Below, one piece after another: positions 1-10,600 of a stretch of 64,000 nt of DNA. Position numbers and translations under genes: made by a program. The first letter of the stretch is position 1. Every line of letters starts with the position of its first letter. The notes under the pieces are model-generated. The model searched no databases and had not been told where the DNA came from. It saw only the letters and a list, made by a program, of their open reading frames with translations. Source of the stretch: Onchocerca volvulus (taxonomy: Eukaryota; Nematoda; Chromadorea; Rhabditida; Onchocercidae); the NCBI GenBank assembly GCA_000499405.2, contig HG738137.1, forward strand, positions 1,736,001 through 1,800,000, in the 5' to 3' direction.

Positions 1-2
1 AT

Positions 3-83
3 CTGCTTGCGTACGCCTCAGCTCCATCGCTGGATAGTCGTGATCGAGAAGTTACAGTTAACATTTTTGGATTTACTATGTAA
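3..83 (+). CDS. possible 3' end of a coding exon cut by the window edge
   Basis: One frame is open from the window start and ends at TAA (81-83), just before a long A tract. The peptide has balanced composition (it ends ...DREVTVNIFGFTM) and the DNA is clearly less AT-rich than what follows, as expected for the last codons of a gene. It is too short to assign to a family, and the exon's acceptor would lie outside the window. Chance openness cannot be excluded. Confidence 0.25.
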   Translation: MLAYASAPSLDSRDREVTVNIFGFTM

Positions 84-730
84 AAAAAAAAAAAAAAAAA
101 AAAGTATTAATGTGCAAAAAACGATCAGATAAAGTGAAATTCATTAAGATAAAAGTTAAATTCTATTAAAAATGAATTGGATAGTAGGAAATGAAATTGT
201 GCATGAAATCCACAGCATCTTATCAAATTTTTTAATCGAAATTTTTGATTTGCTCAGCATTCTGAAACAACTTTTACCATAGAAGGTACTACAAAATACC
301 AATGGATCCAACTATACGTCTATACCTCTATCATCTTTTGTTCGAAATAAGCCTTCTTACCCTTTCTATACTATTTATACGCTTATTTGTATAATTTCAT
401 TGTTTACTTTGATCTCTCCGTTTATTTTTAATGTTTCTGCATCTAAATATAATGTGTTTTTATCTGAATTAGTTTGTTATAAAATGTTAAAAATGATGAT
501 TCTACAGTTTCATTTCACAGTTCACACTCAAGCAGAAAATCTTTGCAACTTGCAAAAAAGATATCCTAGCAGGACTTTCCTCCGCCTTGCCTGTGCGAAT
601 TTCAGTTGTCTTGATTAGATAACAGTGTACAGTACCTTCGCATCTTCCGTTACATCAAAATCACTGCCACACTACTAATTTGTTTGCCGACGTATAAGTC
701 TGCTAGAATGAATTCCCATATGATAATTTA
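84..730. other. intergenic, nothing recognised
   Basis: This is AT-rich sequence between the possible plus-strand gene end at 83 and the putative poly(A) site of the minus-strand lin-28 transcript near 730. The 72-codon open frame at 400-618 has no start context, splice signals or recognisable motif and was not called. Confidence 0.5.
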
Positions 731-746
731 AATTGTATGACATAAA

Positions 747-752
747 TTTATT
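747..752 (-). terminator. poly(A) signal AATAAA for lin-28
   Basis: TTTATT on the plus strand reads AATAAA in the lin-28 mRNA. It is the first good hexamer downstream of the cluster of candidate microRNA sites, and would place the mRNA end near 730 with a 3'UTR of about 1 kb. Other weaker A/T-rich hexamers exist, so this is one plausible choice rather than a proven end. Confidence 0.4.
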
Positions 753-805
753 CAACTATCAACAGAAAAAATCACAACTGTCTTGGTAACATAATAATAA
801 ATCTT

Positions 806-1473
806 CCTGAGTTATAGCATAAAACAATTCAGACCTGAGATACAATGACAGAGAAATAATACAGCATGAAAAGTTACATCCCGAGGTAATCAATCATAGA
901 TCACATATTTACTAAGAAAGTGAGGTCACACGCAATTCCTGAGTAATACTATGACAATAATTCCTGAGTAACACTATAATAATAATTGTGATAAGACGAT
1001 AACGTTTATAATAATTACTGTGAAAAATGGATTAATAAGGCTCGCATAATAAAGAGAAATTAAAAATGCAAGAATCTAGCTGAGAGAAAGAGGTTTAGGT
1101 TTTTTATGATAAAAACAAGTTTGTGATGGGACATAAAGCTAAAAAACTGTTAACTACTACTTAGGCACTTATGAATGCGAATAAAATAAAAAAGTACAGA
1201 TCTAGCGGACTGTTTATGGTTCAATTTTTTTTGTAATTTAAAAAAAAAAGATGAAGTCAGGTGCAAATTTTTAAAGATGAAATTGAAGTTTTTTCCCGGG
1301 AGGTTTATATATTTCAGATAATTAACCGCAATATCAAACCCATATTTTCCATCATAAAAACCATTAAAGTCTTAAGAGACGATAACAACATTAAAAAACT
1401 ATTTCAAGAAATAACTGTGTACTTCTAATTGAATGGCACTTCTACTAATCTGAACGCTTAGCATAATGAGGTA
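806..1473 (-). promoter_or_regulatory. candidate lin-4/let-7 microRNA sites in the lin-28 3'UTR
   Basis: On the mRNA strand the hexamer CTCAGG, complementary to lin-4/miR-125 nucleotides 3-8, occurs four times (806-811, 834-839, 938-943, 963-968). TACCTC, complementary to the let-7 seed 2-7, occurs at 883-888 and, followed by A (a 7mer-A1 site), at 1467-1473. The two middle lin-4-like sites lie in a 25-bp tandem duplication (934-958, 959-983). lin-28 is a classical lin-4/let-7 target in C. elegans and vertebrates. The sites here lack the last seed base (CTCAGGG), so they are offset matches and their use is inferred. Confidence 0.4.
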
Positions 1474-1757
1474 AGATACGCAGAGGTGAAAACGACATCG
1501 AGATAAGCATATTTAAGTTTACGAATGTAATAGTTTCAAGAAATAACTTCTAATTATAAATTTGGAATAAAAAGGACAAATTCGACCAAAGTAAGTTTAC
1601 TAAAGTCTAAAATTTACTTCAATCGTTACGAAAGGTTAAAAGTAAGAAGTGAAAACAAGAGATCTTTAATCAACAATGACTATAAATCTTCTTTAATAAC
1701 ATACCTTCTCTACGATGTCGATTCGGAAAAAGTTCGAAAAACAATAAATTCAAAAAC

Positions 1758-2925
1758 TCAACAGTTACTCTCTTTACTGATATCTTCTTTATCGTTTGTA
1801 ATTTCTTTCATCTTCGAATCAGTCTTTTCCTCTTTCGTTTCCGATTGTAGTTCTTCATTATTTTCTATTTTCGGATTTGTATTATTTGTTTCGGAGCCGT
1901 TCTTCTTTGCTTTATTACCATTCTTAAAGTTTACTTTTTGTGGACAATCAGCAACCAAATGATCGGTTGCATGACATCCATAGCACGCTTTCTCGGCCCC
2001 CACCGATGTTTTACACTTTGCTGCTGTATGATTCCCGTAATGACCACATTTAAAACATCTGCAATTTTTAATGAGAAAGATTTTGTTTAAGATGCTGGAA
2101 AACCTCCAACAATTTCTTGTGTATATTTTATGGAATTAAAACTCATTTTTCCTCAGTCATTGATATAGCTTTCACACTCTTCTCATTCGATTCTATTTAT
2201 GAAAAAAAAGGTACCGCTTACATACAGCAAGTCAGACCAGAAAACTGAAACAAAAAAACATCACTAGAATGAAAAAAAAAAAGAACTCATTTATGGAAAT
2301 ATTTAACCTTTGCAAAAATGCGCGAGTTATCAAGTTAGCAAAGAGTAAAAACAAAGGCGGAGAATGCATTTAAAAATCCAGATACTTGTTACAGAAAGAT
2401 GAGCGAAAGAGATAAATATGCGAATAGCTTGCTCAATTTATAAAGAAGGACAAAAATAATACAAATTGACAACCTTATAACATGTGACTTATACTTTCCA
2501 AGAGGCCTAATAGAACTTCCTTTCAATTTTCCACCAGGTTCTGCACTTACGACAGCTGTTGCTTCGTTGCCTTCTGGACGTTTTCGGATCACAAAACGAA
2601 CACGTTCACCGGCATCCAGACTTCGAAAACCATCCATATTTAACTCAGACTATAACAGAAAAAAAGAATTGCTGCATTTATAATTACAACCACATCTATC
2701 AACTTTTCAACATAAGATGCTGCTATTAACATCAGATTCGTTAAATTTTGCAAAGTAATTTTGAAAACCATTTCAACCAATCTGAGAAATTTAATCGAAA
2801 ATTTCACTTGCCTGATGGACAAATACATCCTCTCCACCTTCGTCGGGTGTGATAAAACCATAACCTTTCAGAACATTGAACCATTTGCAGGTACCAATCT
2901 GCTCCGTTTCCTCTCCTTCACCCAT
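1758..2925 (-). CDS. lin-28: LIN-28 RNA-binding protein (cold-shock domain plus two CCHC zinc knuckles)
   Basis: There are three exons on the minus strand: 2925-2812, 2649-2495 and 2058-1758, giving 189 aa in a continuous frame. Residues 9-90 form a cold-shock domain with RNP1 KGYGFI and RNP2 DVFVHQ, and continue through [17 protein letters not shown]. Two zinc knuckles follow. The first is C-x2-C-x5-H-x4-C, the unusual spacing also found in C. elegans LIN-28. The second is C-x2-C-x4-H-x4-C. The tail is Lys/Glu/Asn-rich. This domain order is unique to LIN-28, the heterochronic factor that blocks let-7 maturation and controls larval stage timing. The start ATG directly precedes the cold-shock domain. 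The length fits (C. elegans 227, human 209 aa). Intron 1 splits the cold-shock domain and uses a GC donor (CAG|GCAAGT). An alternative longer 5' isoform cannot be excluded. Confidence 0.93.
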
Positions 2926-5552
2926 TGATGGTACACACTACAAATCAAACTCTCTCTTAGAAAAGAAAGAAGAAGCATGATTATATAGGAAAAAAAAAAG
3001 ACACAAACAACACGCTCACCAAATGCATACCCAAACTACTACACGTCCACTACTTAGCCTCAAGTGAGCAACCGACCACGCTAGTTTTATTTGGTAAGAT
3101 TATTTTCTACTTGGATCACGATGACCGACCATAACTTTAACACAATGCAAATATTTCAGTCCAAGTGAGTTTTTTGATCAGTGAGATTGAATAAGCAAGG
3201 TGAATCAATCAAGTTTTTAGCTGGTTACTGAGTAGGATTTTTGAATTGCCGTATTGAAGAGAGAGCATTGAATCATCGAACTAGAAAATAGAATTACTTT
3301 TAAAAAAATGAATCAGAATTATGTTTCTGCAAGAACAAAAGAAAGGGATTACTATCGTAATTGTTAAATTACAACCAAGGTAATTGAATTGATGAATATT
3401 ATAATTTAATAGTTAATAAATTATTAAGATCGATGAACTGGATTACTAGAAACTGAAGTAATTGATTTATTAGATTACTGCACTAGAAGATTCAAAAATT
3501 TGATTCTCTGAATTCAAAAATTAAAATAATGAATTACTGAATTGGAAAAATTCGGTGGATTATTAAGTTATAGAGTTATTGTATTGCAGTAATCAAAAAT
3601 GAAGCGAATCAAAATTAATATATTTGGGAGGAGAAAATTAGCCTTATTTTTAGCATCATAATAAAATTTTTTCTAAAATTATATCATTCAACTTGATTTA
3701 CCTATTCATTTGTTGGATCAAATTACATCGATTCTATCCGGGTTGTTTTCTCACAATAATAATTCCGACAAAGATTAACGATGGTTAAAAAGAGATCATT
3801 TGTTTCACTTAAATTTTATAAACACATAATTTTTGCTAACAGAATCCATGGGAATGTTTCGAATATTTCTGAAAATTTTTGGAAAAAAATACATCACTTT
3901 TCAAAGATTGTATTATTTATCAAAATTTTTTGGTCATATCCTTGATTGCATTCAATAACTCATTTCCAAATATTAGTAGTAATCATTTCTTTCAGTAATT
4001 CATTTCCATTTATCAATAATCATTTCTTTTGAGTTGACATAAATTTCAACTTCATGTGAAATGGCACAAGATTGTATGACCGATTTACTTGAAATTTTTC
4101 ACAACATTTTCGCTTTGTTTCGGAATTGCATAATTGCATTTTGCATCGATGTATAGTTTTATAATATAACATTGTTACTGATAATTATACAATCTTTCAA
4201 AATCGCAACATTACTCAAAGCAATATTTATACGTAATATTAATTAGTACTAAAAGCTTAATTAATGCTTACAGTAGAAAGATAATTTTTTTCCAAAAAAG
4301 CTTCTAATTAATCCTTTTATCACTGGGATAACCTGGAAAAGGAATATTAATTTGGATGTTAACTGCTTCTTTAAAGTTTTGACCGGAAAATTTTAACCAC
4401 AGCTTTTTAATCCTGTCATTCACATTTTCATGCTAAAAGCAAATAATATTCACGGATTTCTGGAAAAAAAAGATTAAAATTGTTTTAATTTTAACGTTGA
4501 AATAAGCAATTCAGTAAAATTAGATGAATTGTTCCTATTATTTCAAAAATTCATAAAAATTTAACATGAAAATAAACAAAGAACAAGGAAGGATAGTATG
4601 TAACAATTTAAAATTGAAATTTCTCGCAAATTTTGCTAAACTTATTTGCAAATAATAATGAATTGAGCAAAAAATATTAAAATTTGCTCGTAAAATTGAA
4701 ATTTAGATTTGTTAGAGAAGTTGAAAGTCCGAAGAAGTAAAAATTTATTGAATATTTCAAAGAAAAGTTAACAAAATACGTAAAAATTAAATTATCACTT
4801 TCAGGCACCAATAGCAAGCAAATAACTTCCAAAATACTAAATCTTTTCATTGATGCAATCAATAAATATTTACATTATTTTGAAAGCTATTATCCATCAC
4901 ACGTAAAGGCGCAAATTGAAATCAGACAAATGCGCTGATTCGAGAATATCCTATCCTACACTGTGTGACGCAAAAATTTGTTGGAATATTAAAAAACTGG
5001 AAAAAAAAATAGGAAATTATAGTCGCTTATTTTAAGCTCTCTTTTAATTTATTGTTTCCGGAAATATAAAATTCACTTAATTCATTTTATTTTTTTTTTT
5101 TTCATTTCATAATTTTTATCTGCGGAAATGCAAAATACACTTCTAATTTTTCCGGCTAGAGTGGATTGTTAACATTTATCTCTTATTTGCCACTGATGAA
5201 TTATTTCCTTTTTTTTTTTTTTTTATTATTAGATTTGACATTTCCCTGTTCTTCATTTCAAATTTCTATTATTTTCAATTTTTATCTCAAATTTAAATAC
5301 CAATCAAATTTGGAAAGAAGCACAAAAATGATTGATAGATGAATGGATGAGTAGATGATAAATAGTGATCAAATGTAAAAACAAATCGCTTCGTTTTTTT
5401 TTTTTTTTTTTTTTCCACACATAAGTTATATAAATAAAAGTTATTGATTTTTTTTTGCTTTTGAAAATCAAAAAAAAAATTCAATGTTAACAAAGCATAT
5501 ATGACTAACAAAAAAAAAAATGAGGATATTTACTGAGAATATTTACGAGAAA

Positions 5553-5594
<42 letters not shown>

Positions 5595-6240
5595 AATGAT
5601 AGTAATGATGATGATAATGATTGAGAAGCATCATCATTTTTTATCCGATCGCCCCGCTCCTCCTATCGTATCGCTTCCTCAGATGATAATTATTTTTGCT
5701 ACTATTTCACTCAACTTTTTATCATTTTATTTAATCTTACCCTTCAACAATCACTTCTTCCCTCCATTTTTTAAATTTTTTCATTCAAAAAAATTCTTTT
5801 GTCAAATTAATATTTTAAATTATAAATCAAACGATTAAATAACTGATGCAATGATTGTATTGATTCAAGAATTATAGATAAATAAATTTTACAGATATGA
5901 AATGAGTAAAAAATGAAACATTATCCTGTTGTCTTGCCTGTTCTACTCATTATTTATTCAAACTTTTTTATAAGGAACTTCTAAATTTGATAAATTTTTC
6001 TCCTGGAAACTTTAATTTTAACCAGAACTTGAAAAATTTTTATTTTCGTTTTTACAATTTCACACTCAATTTCTAAGAATTAAATGAAAAATTACAAATT
6101 ACTTATAAAATTACATCTCTTTAATATTATTAAAAACATCCGAATTTAAAATTTTAAAATATTTTCAATTTAACGCAGTGTAATAATTCTGTGAATATCG
6201 GAAATAGAAATTTCACATTTTATTTTATTTTACTTTAATA
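2926..6240. other. intergenic region upstream of lin-28
   Basis: No gene is supported over about 3.3 kb. It presumably contains the lin-28 promoter at its left end (around 2930-3100 there is a less AT-rich stretch). The remainder is AT-rich with cryptic simplicity (repeated GAATTACTGAATT-like words at 3360-3600, repeated CATTTCTTT/CATTTCC words at 3950-4030) and poly-T tracts. The short open frames here are low-complexity by-products. Confidence 0.6.
5553..5620. repeat. (GAT)n trinucleotide microsatellite
   Basis: About fourteen near-perfect GAT/ATG units are followed by interrupted units. The resulting poly-Met reading frame is an artefact of the repeat and not a gene. Confidence 0.9.
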
Positions 6241-6594
6241 ATGAAAAACATACAAATAAGCATATTATGTGACATCGATGATTTTCAAATATTGGTATGT
6301 TTTTTTTTTGGAAATTTTTACTTAATTCTTTTAGGAATAATATTTATGATTCTTTTCTTGCTAATATCGCAAATGTCTAAAACTTATCCAATGTTATCAA
6401 CAACTACTGGGCTTTTTATTAGTCTAATTATTATGACACCTGGATGTGTCGCATTTCGTCGGCAACTTCGGACTAAAAGTAATGATGAACGAAAGTTGAT
6501 CACATTACTGCCAAAACTTTTGCATCTACGTGAAAAGTTGCAACGTGTAAATATCACTCAAAACAATGATCAGGTGATGATTGATCTTTGTTAG
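6241..6594 (+). CDS. possible small two-helix membrane protein
   Basis: An open frame of 117 codons has an ATG start and a TAG stop. The N-terminal third contains a strongly hydrophobic helix (LILLGIIFMILFLLI). A second hydrophobic segment (GLFISLIIMTPGCVAF) is followed by a basic, charged tail (RRQLRTKSNDERKL...). Two close helices with a Pro-Gly near the end of the second superficially resemble small tetraspan or TMEM134/TMEM230-type proteins, but I cannot assign a family. Codon use from 6370 to 6570 looks coding. A TTTTAG acceptor at 6331-6334 suggests the real exon may begin at 6335, with its upstream part elsewhere; splicing from the ATG exon (donor at 6295) would break the frame. It could alternatively be an upstream exon of the convertase gene or a decayed gene. 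Confidence 0.4.
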   Translation: MKNIQISILCDIDDFQILVCFFFGNFYLILLGIIFMILFLLISQMSKTYPMLSTTTGLFISLIIMTPGCVAFRRQLRTKSNDERKLITLLPKLLHLREKLQRVNITQNNDQVMIDLC

Positions 6595-7624
6595 CAAATC
6601 TTAGATTCTTCTTTATATTTATGCCTTAAGCTTTAATTTCCTCATTATGTCGCAGGATTTCTTTTGATAAAATAGGCAGCATTGTCTCATTAACCTGTCG
6701 ACTGTCGTCAAAAAAAAAAAAAAATATTTTTCTTCGATTAGCTGTTATATACAGCAATTATTCAAAAAATAATGCCTTTAATGGAGAGTTTTTATCAATG
6801 TCAAATTGTTAACGATAATTGATAAGAATATCGCTAGATAGTTTGGACAACAAATTTTCATCTTAATTGTTAGCAATCGGAATATTTGTTGACAGAATAG
6901 TAGCGATATTTTCTGAGAGATCGGTCAACGACGAATATATGCGAGTGGAAAACGAAAGATACTTCATTCAAATCAATTCTGAGCCAAAAATTCCTTTTCT
7001 TCAATCGATAGTAATCCTTTTTACAGTGCGGCGTTTCTTTACCATATTCCGATCATTGTATATAAGCTAGATTAGAAGATCGGAAGCATTTGCATGCGAA
7101 GCAATTCCCGGTGTTTACTACTAAAAATAAAGTTTGGTAATCGCAAAAAAAATTTGGTAATCGCAAATAAAGATGAGAATTAACATTAGATATGATAACA
7201 TTCATCTTGAATGATGAATCATGTGAGAAACATATCTACAATGTAATATTTTGATTATTTGAATATATTTTTGTTGGTAAAATTATTTCGATCTTCTCTG
7301 GTATTTTTTTTTTTTCTTTTAGCGATATTTTTTTTTTTTTTTTTGTCTTGGATAGACATCAACAGCTTAATTAGTAATTAAATGAAAGAAATGTTTTACC
7401 AAGAAAGAACAGTTGGACCATTAAATATGTACTATACCGGATGAATTCCTAGTAATTTATCTCCCAGGATTCCCAGTAATTTATCAATATTAATTACTCC
7501 CAAATAAATTTTGCTGATGAAGAAATCATTATTTCAAATAATCCATCACATCAATTGTCATTGCTTGCCATATGCTTTTTTCTGTTTTAAAAAACAAATT
7601 ATCATGAAGTTTTAATTTTTTGAG
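6595..7624. other. interval between the small membrane-protein frame and the first convertase exon
   Basis: The signal-peptide exon and promoter of the downstream convertase should lie here or further upstream, but I could not identify a hydrophobic exon with a correct donor phase. The open frame 6867-7070 has coding-like codons but starts from a non-ATG codon and has no recognisable similarity. Confidence 0.4.
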
Positions 7625-10600
7625 ACTGATGACGAGGAAGAGTACGATAATGAATGGGTGGTCGAAATCGTTGGTGGACCGGAGGAAGCGAAAAATATCG
7701 CTCGAGCGGTCGGATATAAATATATCGCTCCTGTATGTTTTATGTTTCCATGCCGCAAAATCAAAGGTTAGACAGTGAAATCTTTAATTGGAATATTTTC
7801 AACTTTACATATCTTTACTTTAGATTAAAATTAGAATAGTTTTAAAGTAGCACGTGATATTACAAATAATATTTTATCCTGTAATTTGATTATTAAGTTA
7901 TCATTCAAATTGGAATTTATTTTAGGTCCGTGGTTTTGATAATGTCTATATTTTTTCGAAAGAAAGTTACAGAGGAAAACGAAAAGCAGATCGTAAATCA
8001 ACTTTAGCACTTCGTCGTCATAAACATGTTTGCATTGATTTTATTTTTTTTTATTTCAAATTTTCAAATTTATCAATATTTCGAATTTATAATTATTCCT
8101 ATTAATAGCTTAACTATTCTAATTTTTCATGTTTCAAATATTTTCATTCTTTTTTTCTTTTTCTTTTGCAGTTTTTCAAATTCAAAATATGAATAGATGT
8201 GTTCCAGAAGTCCAATTTTATGATTTGTTGAAAAATAGAATTAAACAAATTGCATGCATTAAAGCTTTTCTTTAGAACCAGTCCTTTCTTTCTTTCTTTC
8301 TCGAAAAGAAGAAATGAAAAAAATAAAAACTTTGAAGGTACTTTGGGCGGAACAACAACGAGTTCATAAACGATTCAAGCGTGATCATATTGGTGTCACT
8401 TCTGCAATTATCAATGATACCAATCATAACAATATTTTTTTCAACGATCCATTCTGGCCTGAACAATGGAATTTGGTTGTGATTTTGTTTTCCATTTTCC
8501 ACTTTAATAATTGAATTAATGCTGTATAAAAATAAGCAAAAACGAAAAATTTGAAAAAAAAATTTTTGTGATAATTTAAAAAAAAGACAATAAATTGATA
8601 GAGAAAAAGAAGATAAAGAAAAGAGAATCTGTGATGATTTAAAAAATAATATTATATTATGAATTTTGATATGAAATTTTTCTTGATGATTGAATCATAC
8701 AAAATAAAATCATTCTAATTTGATTAAATTCTTCCAATTCCAGACTTATAATGAGAAAAAAAAAAGAAGGTAAAAACTAAAAATAAGATTAGTATTTGAT
8801 GATTAAATAAGAATTTTTATTTTAATTTAGATTACAATAGACTAAAATTTAAACATTAGCAATTAATTTTCCTATGAAAATGTAATACTTCTGCGAGTGA
8901 AATTTGAAAAATATAAAGAAATGATTCAGAAAAGTTCGAAGACAATAAATGGTCAACCGATCAGTATGCATGTGATCAAAGCTTGGGAACTTGGTTATAC
9001 TGGAAAAGGTGTCGTCGTGACAATACTGGTCGAAAATTTGATTGTTAAAAATTTTGCGAATTTTTATTAGAGAATTTAGTTTGCGTTATATATTTTCAGA
9101 AATCGCTATAAAAAGATTATGTTACTGCTTTGAAAATAATAAATTGATAAAATTACCAGAATTTTGTCTTCCTTTTGCCGGGATTGTGTCTTCTCCGAAA
9201 TCACATTTCATCTTCCAGCAATATCATTTCAATTAGCCATTGAGTTATTTAAAAATTTAATTAAAAGTAGGCATCTGATGCATGACTTTGTCATCATCAG
9301 AAGATGCAACATATCAACCATTATCAGCTATACTTAATCATGACTTTTGCAAATTTGAAATCTAATTTGGAGATGACATCCAAATAGGTATAGTAACAGT
9401 CAAAGATTGAAATTAATTGATGAAATTTGAAATTGGTTAATAATTTCCTTCTTTAGGATGATGGCATACAACACAATCACACCGATATTGCTGGCAACTA
9501 TGTTAGTTTCCAAATATTTGCGAAAATTAATTCAAATACTAATAAGTAATGAAAGAAATTAGTTTCTATTAAAAATATTGATTTAAATTTTAAAAAGATG
9601 TATGCTGAACAAATTTGGATGGCGACTTTTTTTCTTTTTTTCCAACTTTTTTTCAGGATCCTCAAGCTTCATATGATCTGAATGATAACGATCCCGATCC
9701 AATGCCTAACTTTAACAATATGAATGGGTCATATTTTTCATTTTTTGACCAAAATGAATGATATAATTTTTTCTGCTCAGGAAAAATTCCGAAAATTTGA
9801 TTTCTTAAACTTTTTGAAAATTCATTAAATATTATCAGCTATTATGATAGCTAATTTTGTTTTGTTTAAATTCATCAATTAAAATTTTCAAATAATTTAC
9901 GAAAAAATGATGAATTTAGGCATGGTACTCGTTGTGCTGGTGAAATTGCAATGGCACCGAATAATTCATTTTGCGGTGTTGGTATAGCATATAATGCCAA
10001 AATAGGAGGTATTTCGCATTTTTCTTGACCTCATATTTTCTTTTATTATTTTTAACTAAAAAACGAATTGAGAGTATTACTGTGACCTTTTAGTGACAAA
10101 AATTTCTTTTAAAATAACTTTTGATTACAAAAACTACATGACTAAATTGATTAATTATACCCTTTTCTTTTTTCGCTCAAATTCGTTAACAATTCTTTGT
10201 TTACGTCAAATTCGTCGATAGTTCTTGTTTACGTCAAATTTGTTAACAGTTGTTTTTTACGTGTTATTTATAGGCGTACGAATGTTGGATGGTAAAGTGA
10301 CAGATAGAATTGAAGCAGAAGCTTTGAGTTATAACATCGATCACATCGATATCTTTTCTGTTAGTTGGGGACCAAAAGATGATGGGAAAACAGTTGATGG
10401 CCCTGGACGATTAACACAAAAAGCCATTCTAAAAGGCATTCAACAAGTATTGGAAAATTCTAATATTTTAAAAAATTTCAATATTTTTAAGCAATTTTTC
10501 CAAACTATGAACTTATGATCTGATAAAGATTAGATTATGTTATGATTAAAAAATTAAATCTTATGATATGATAAAGATTAAAGTCTTGAAAATTATCTTC

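Noticed and set aside
5554..5838. 94-codon frame beginning with poly-Met
   Set aside because: It is a translation of the (GAT)n microsatellite followed by AT-rich sequence.
6867..7070. 67-codon frame before the convertase
   Set aside because: It starts from TTG rather than ATG, has no motif or splice-compatible link to the first convertase exon, and may be chance.
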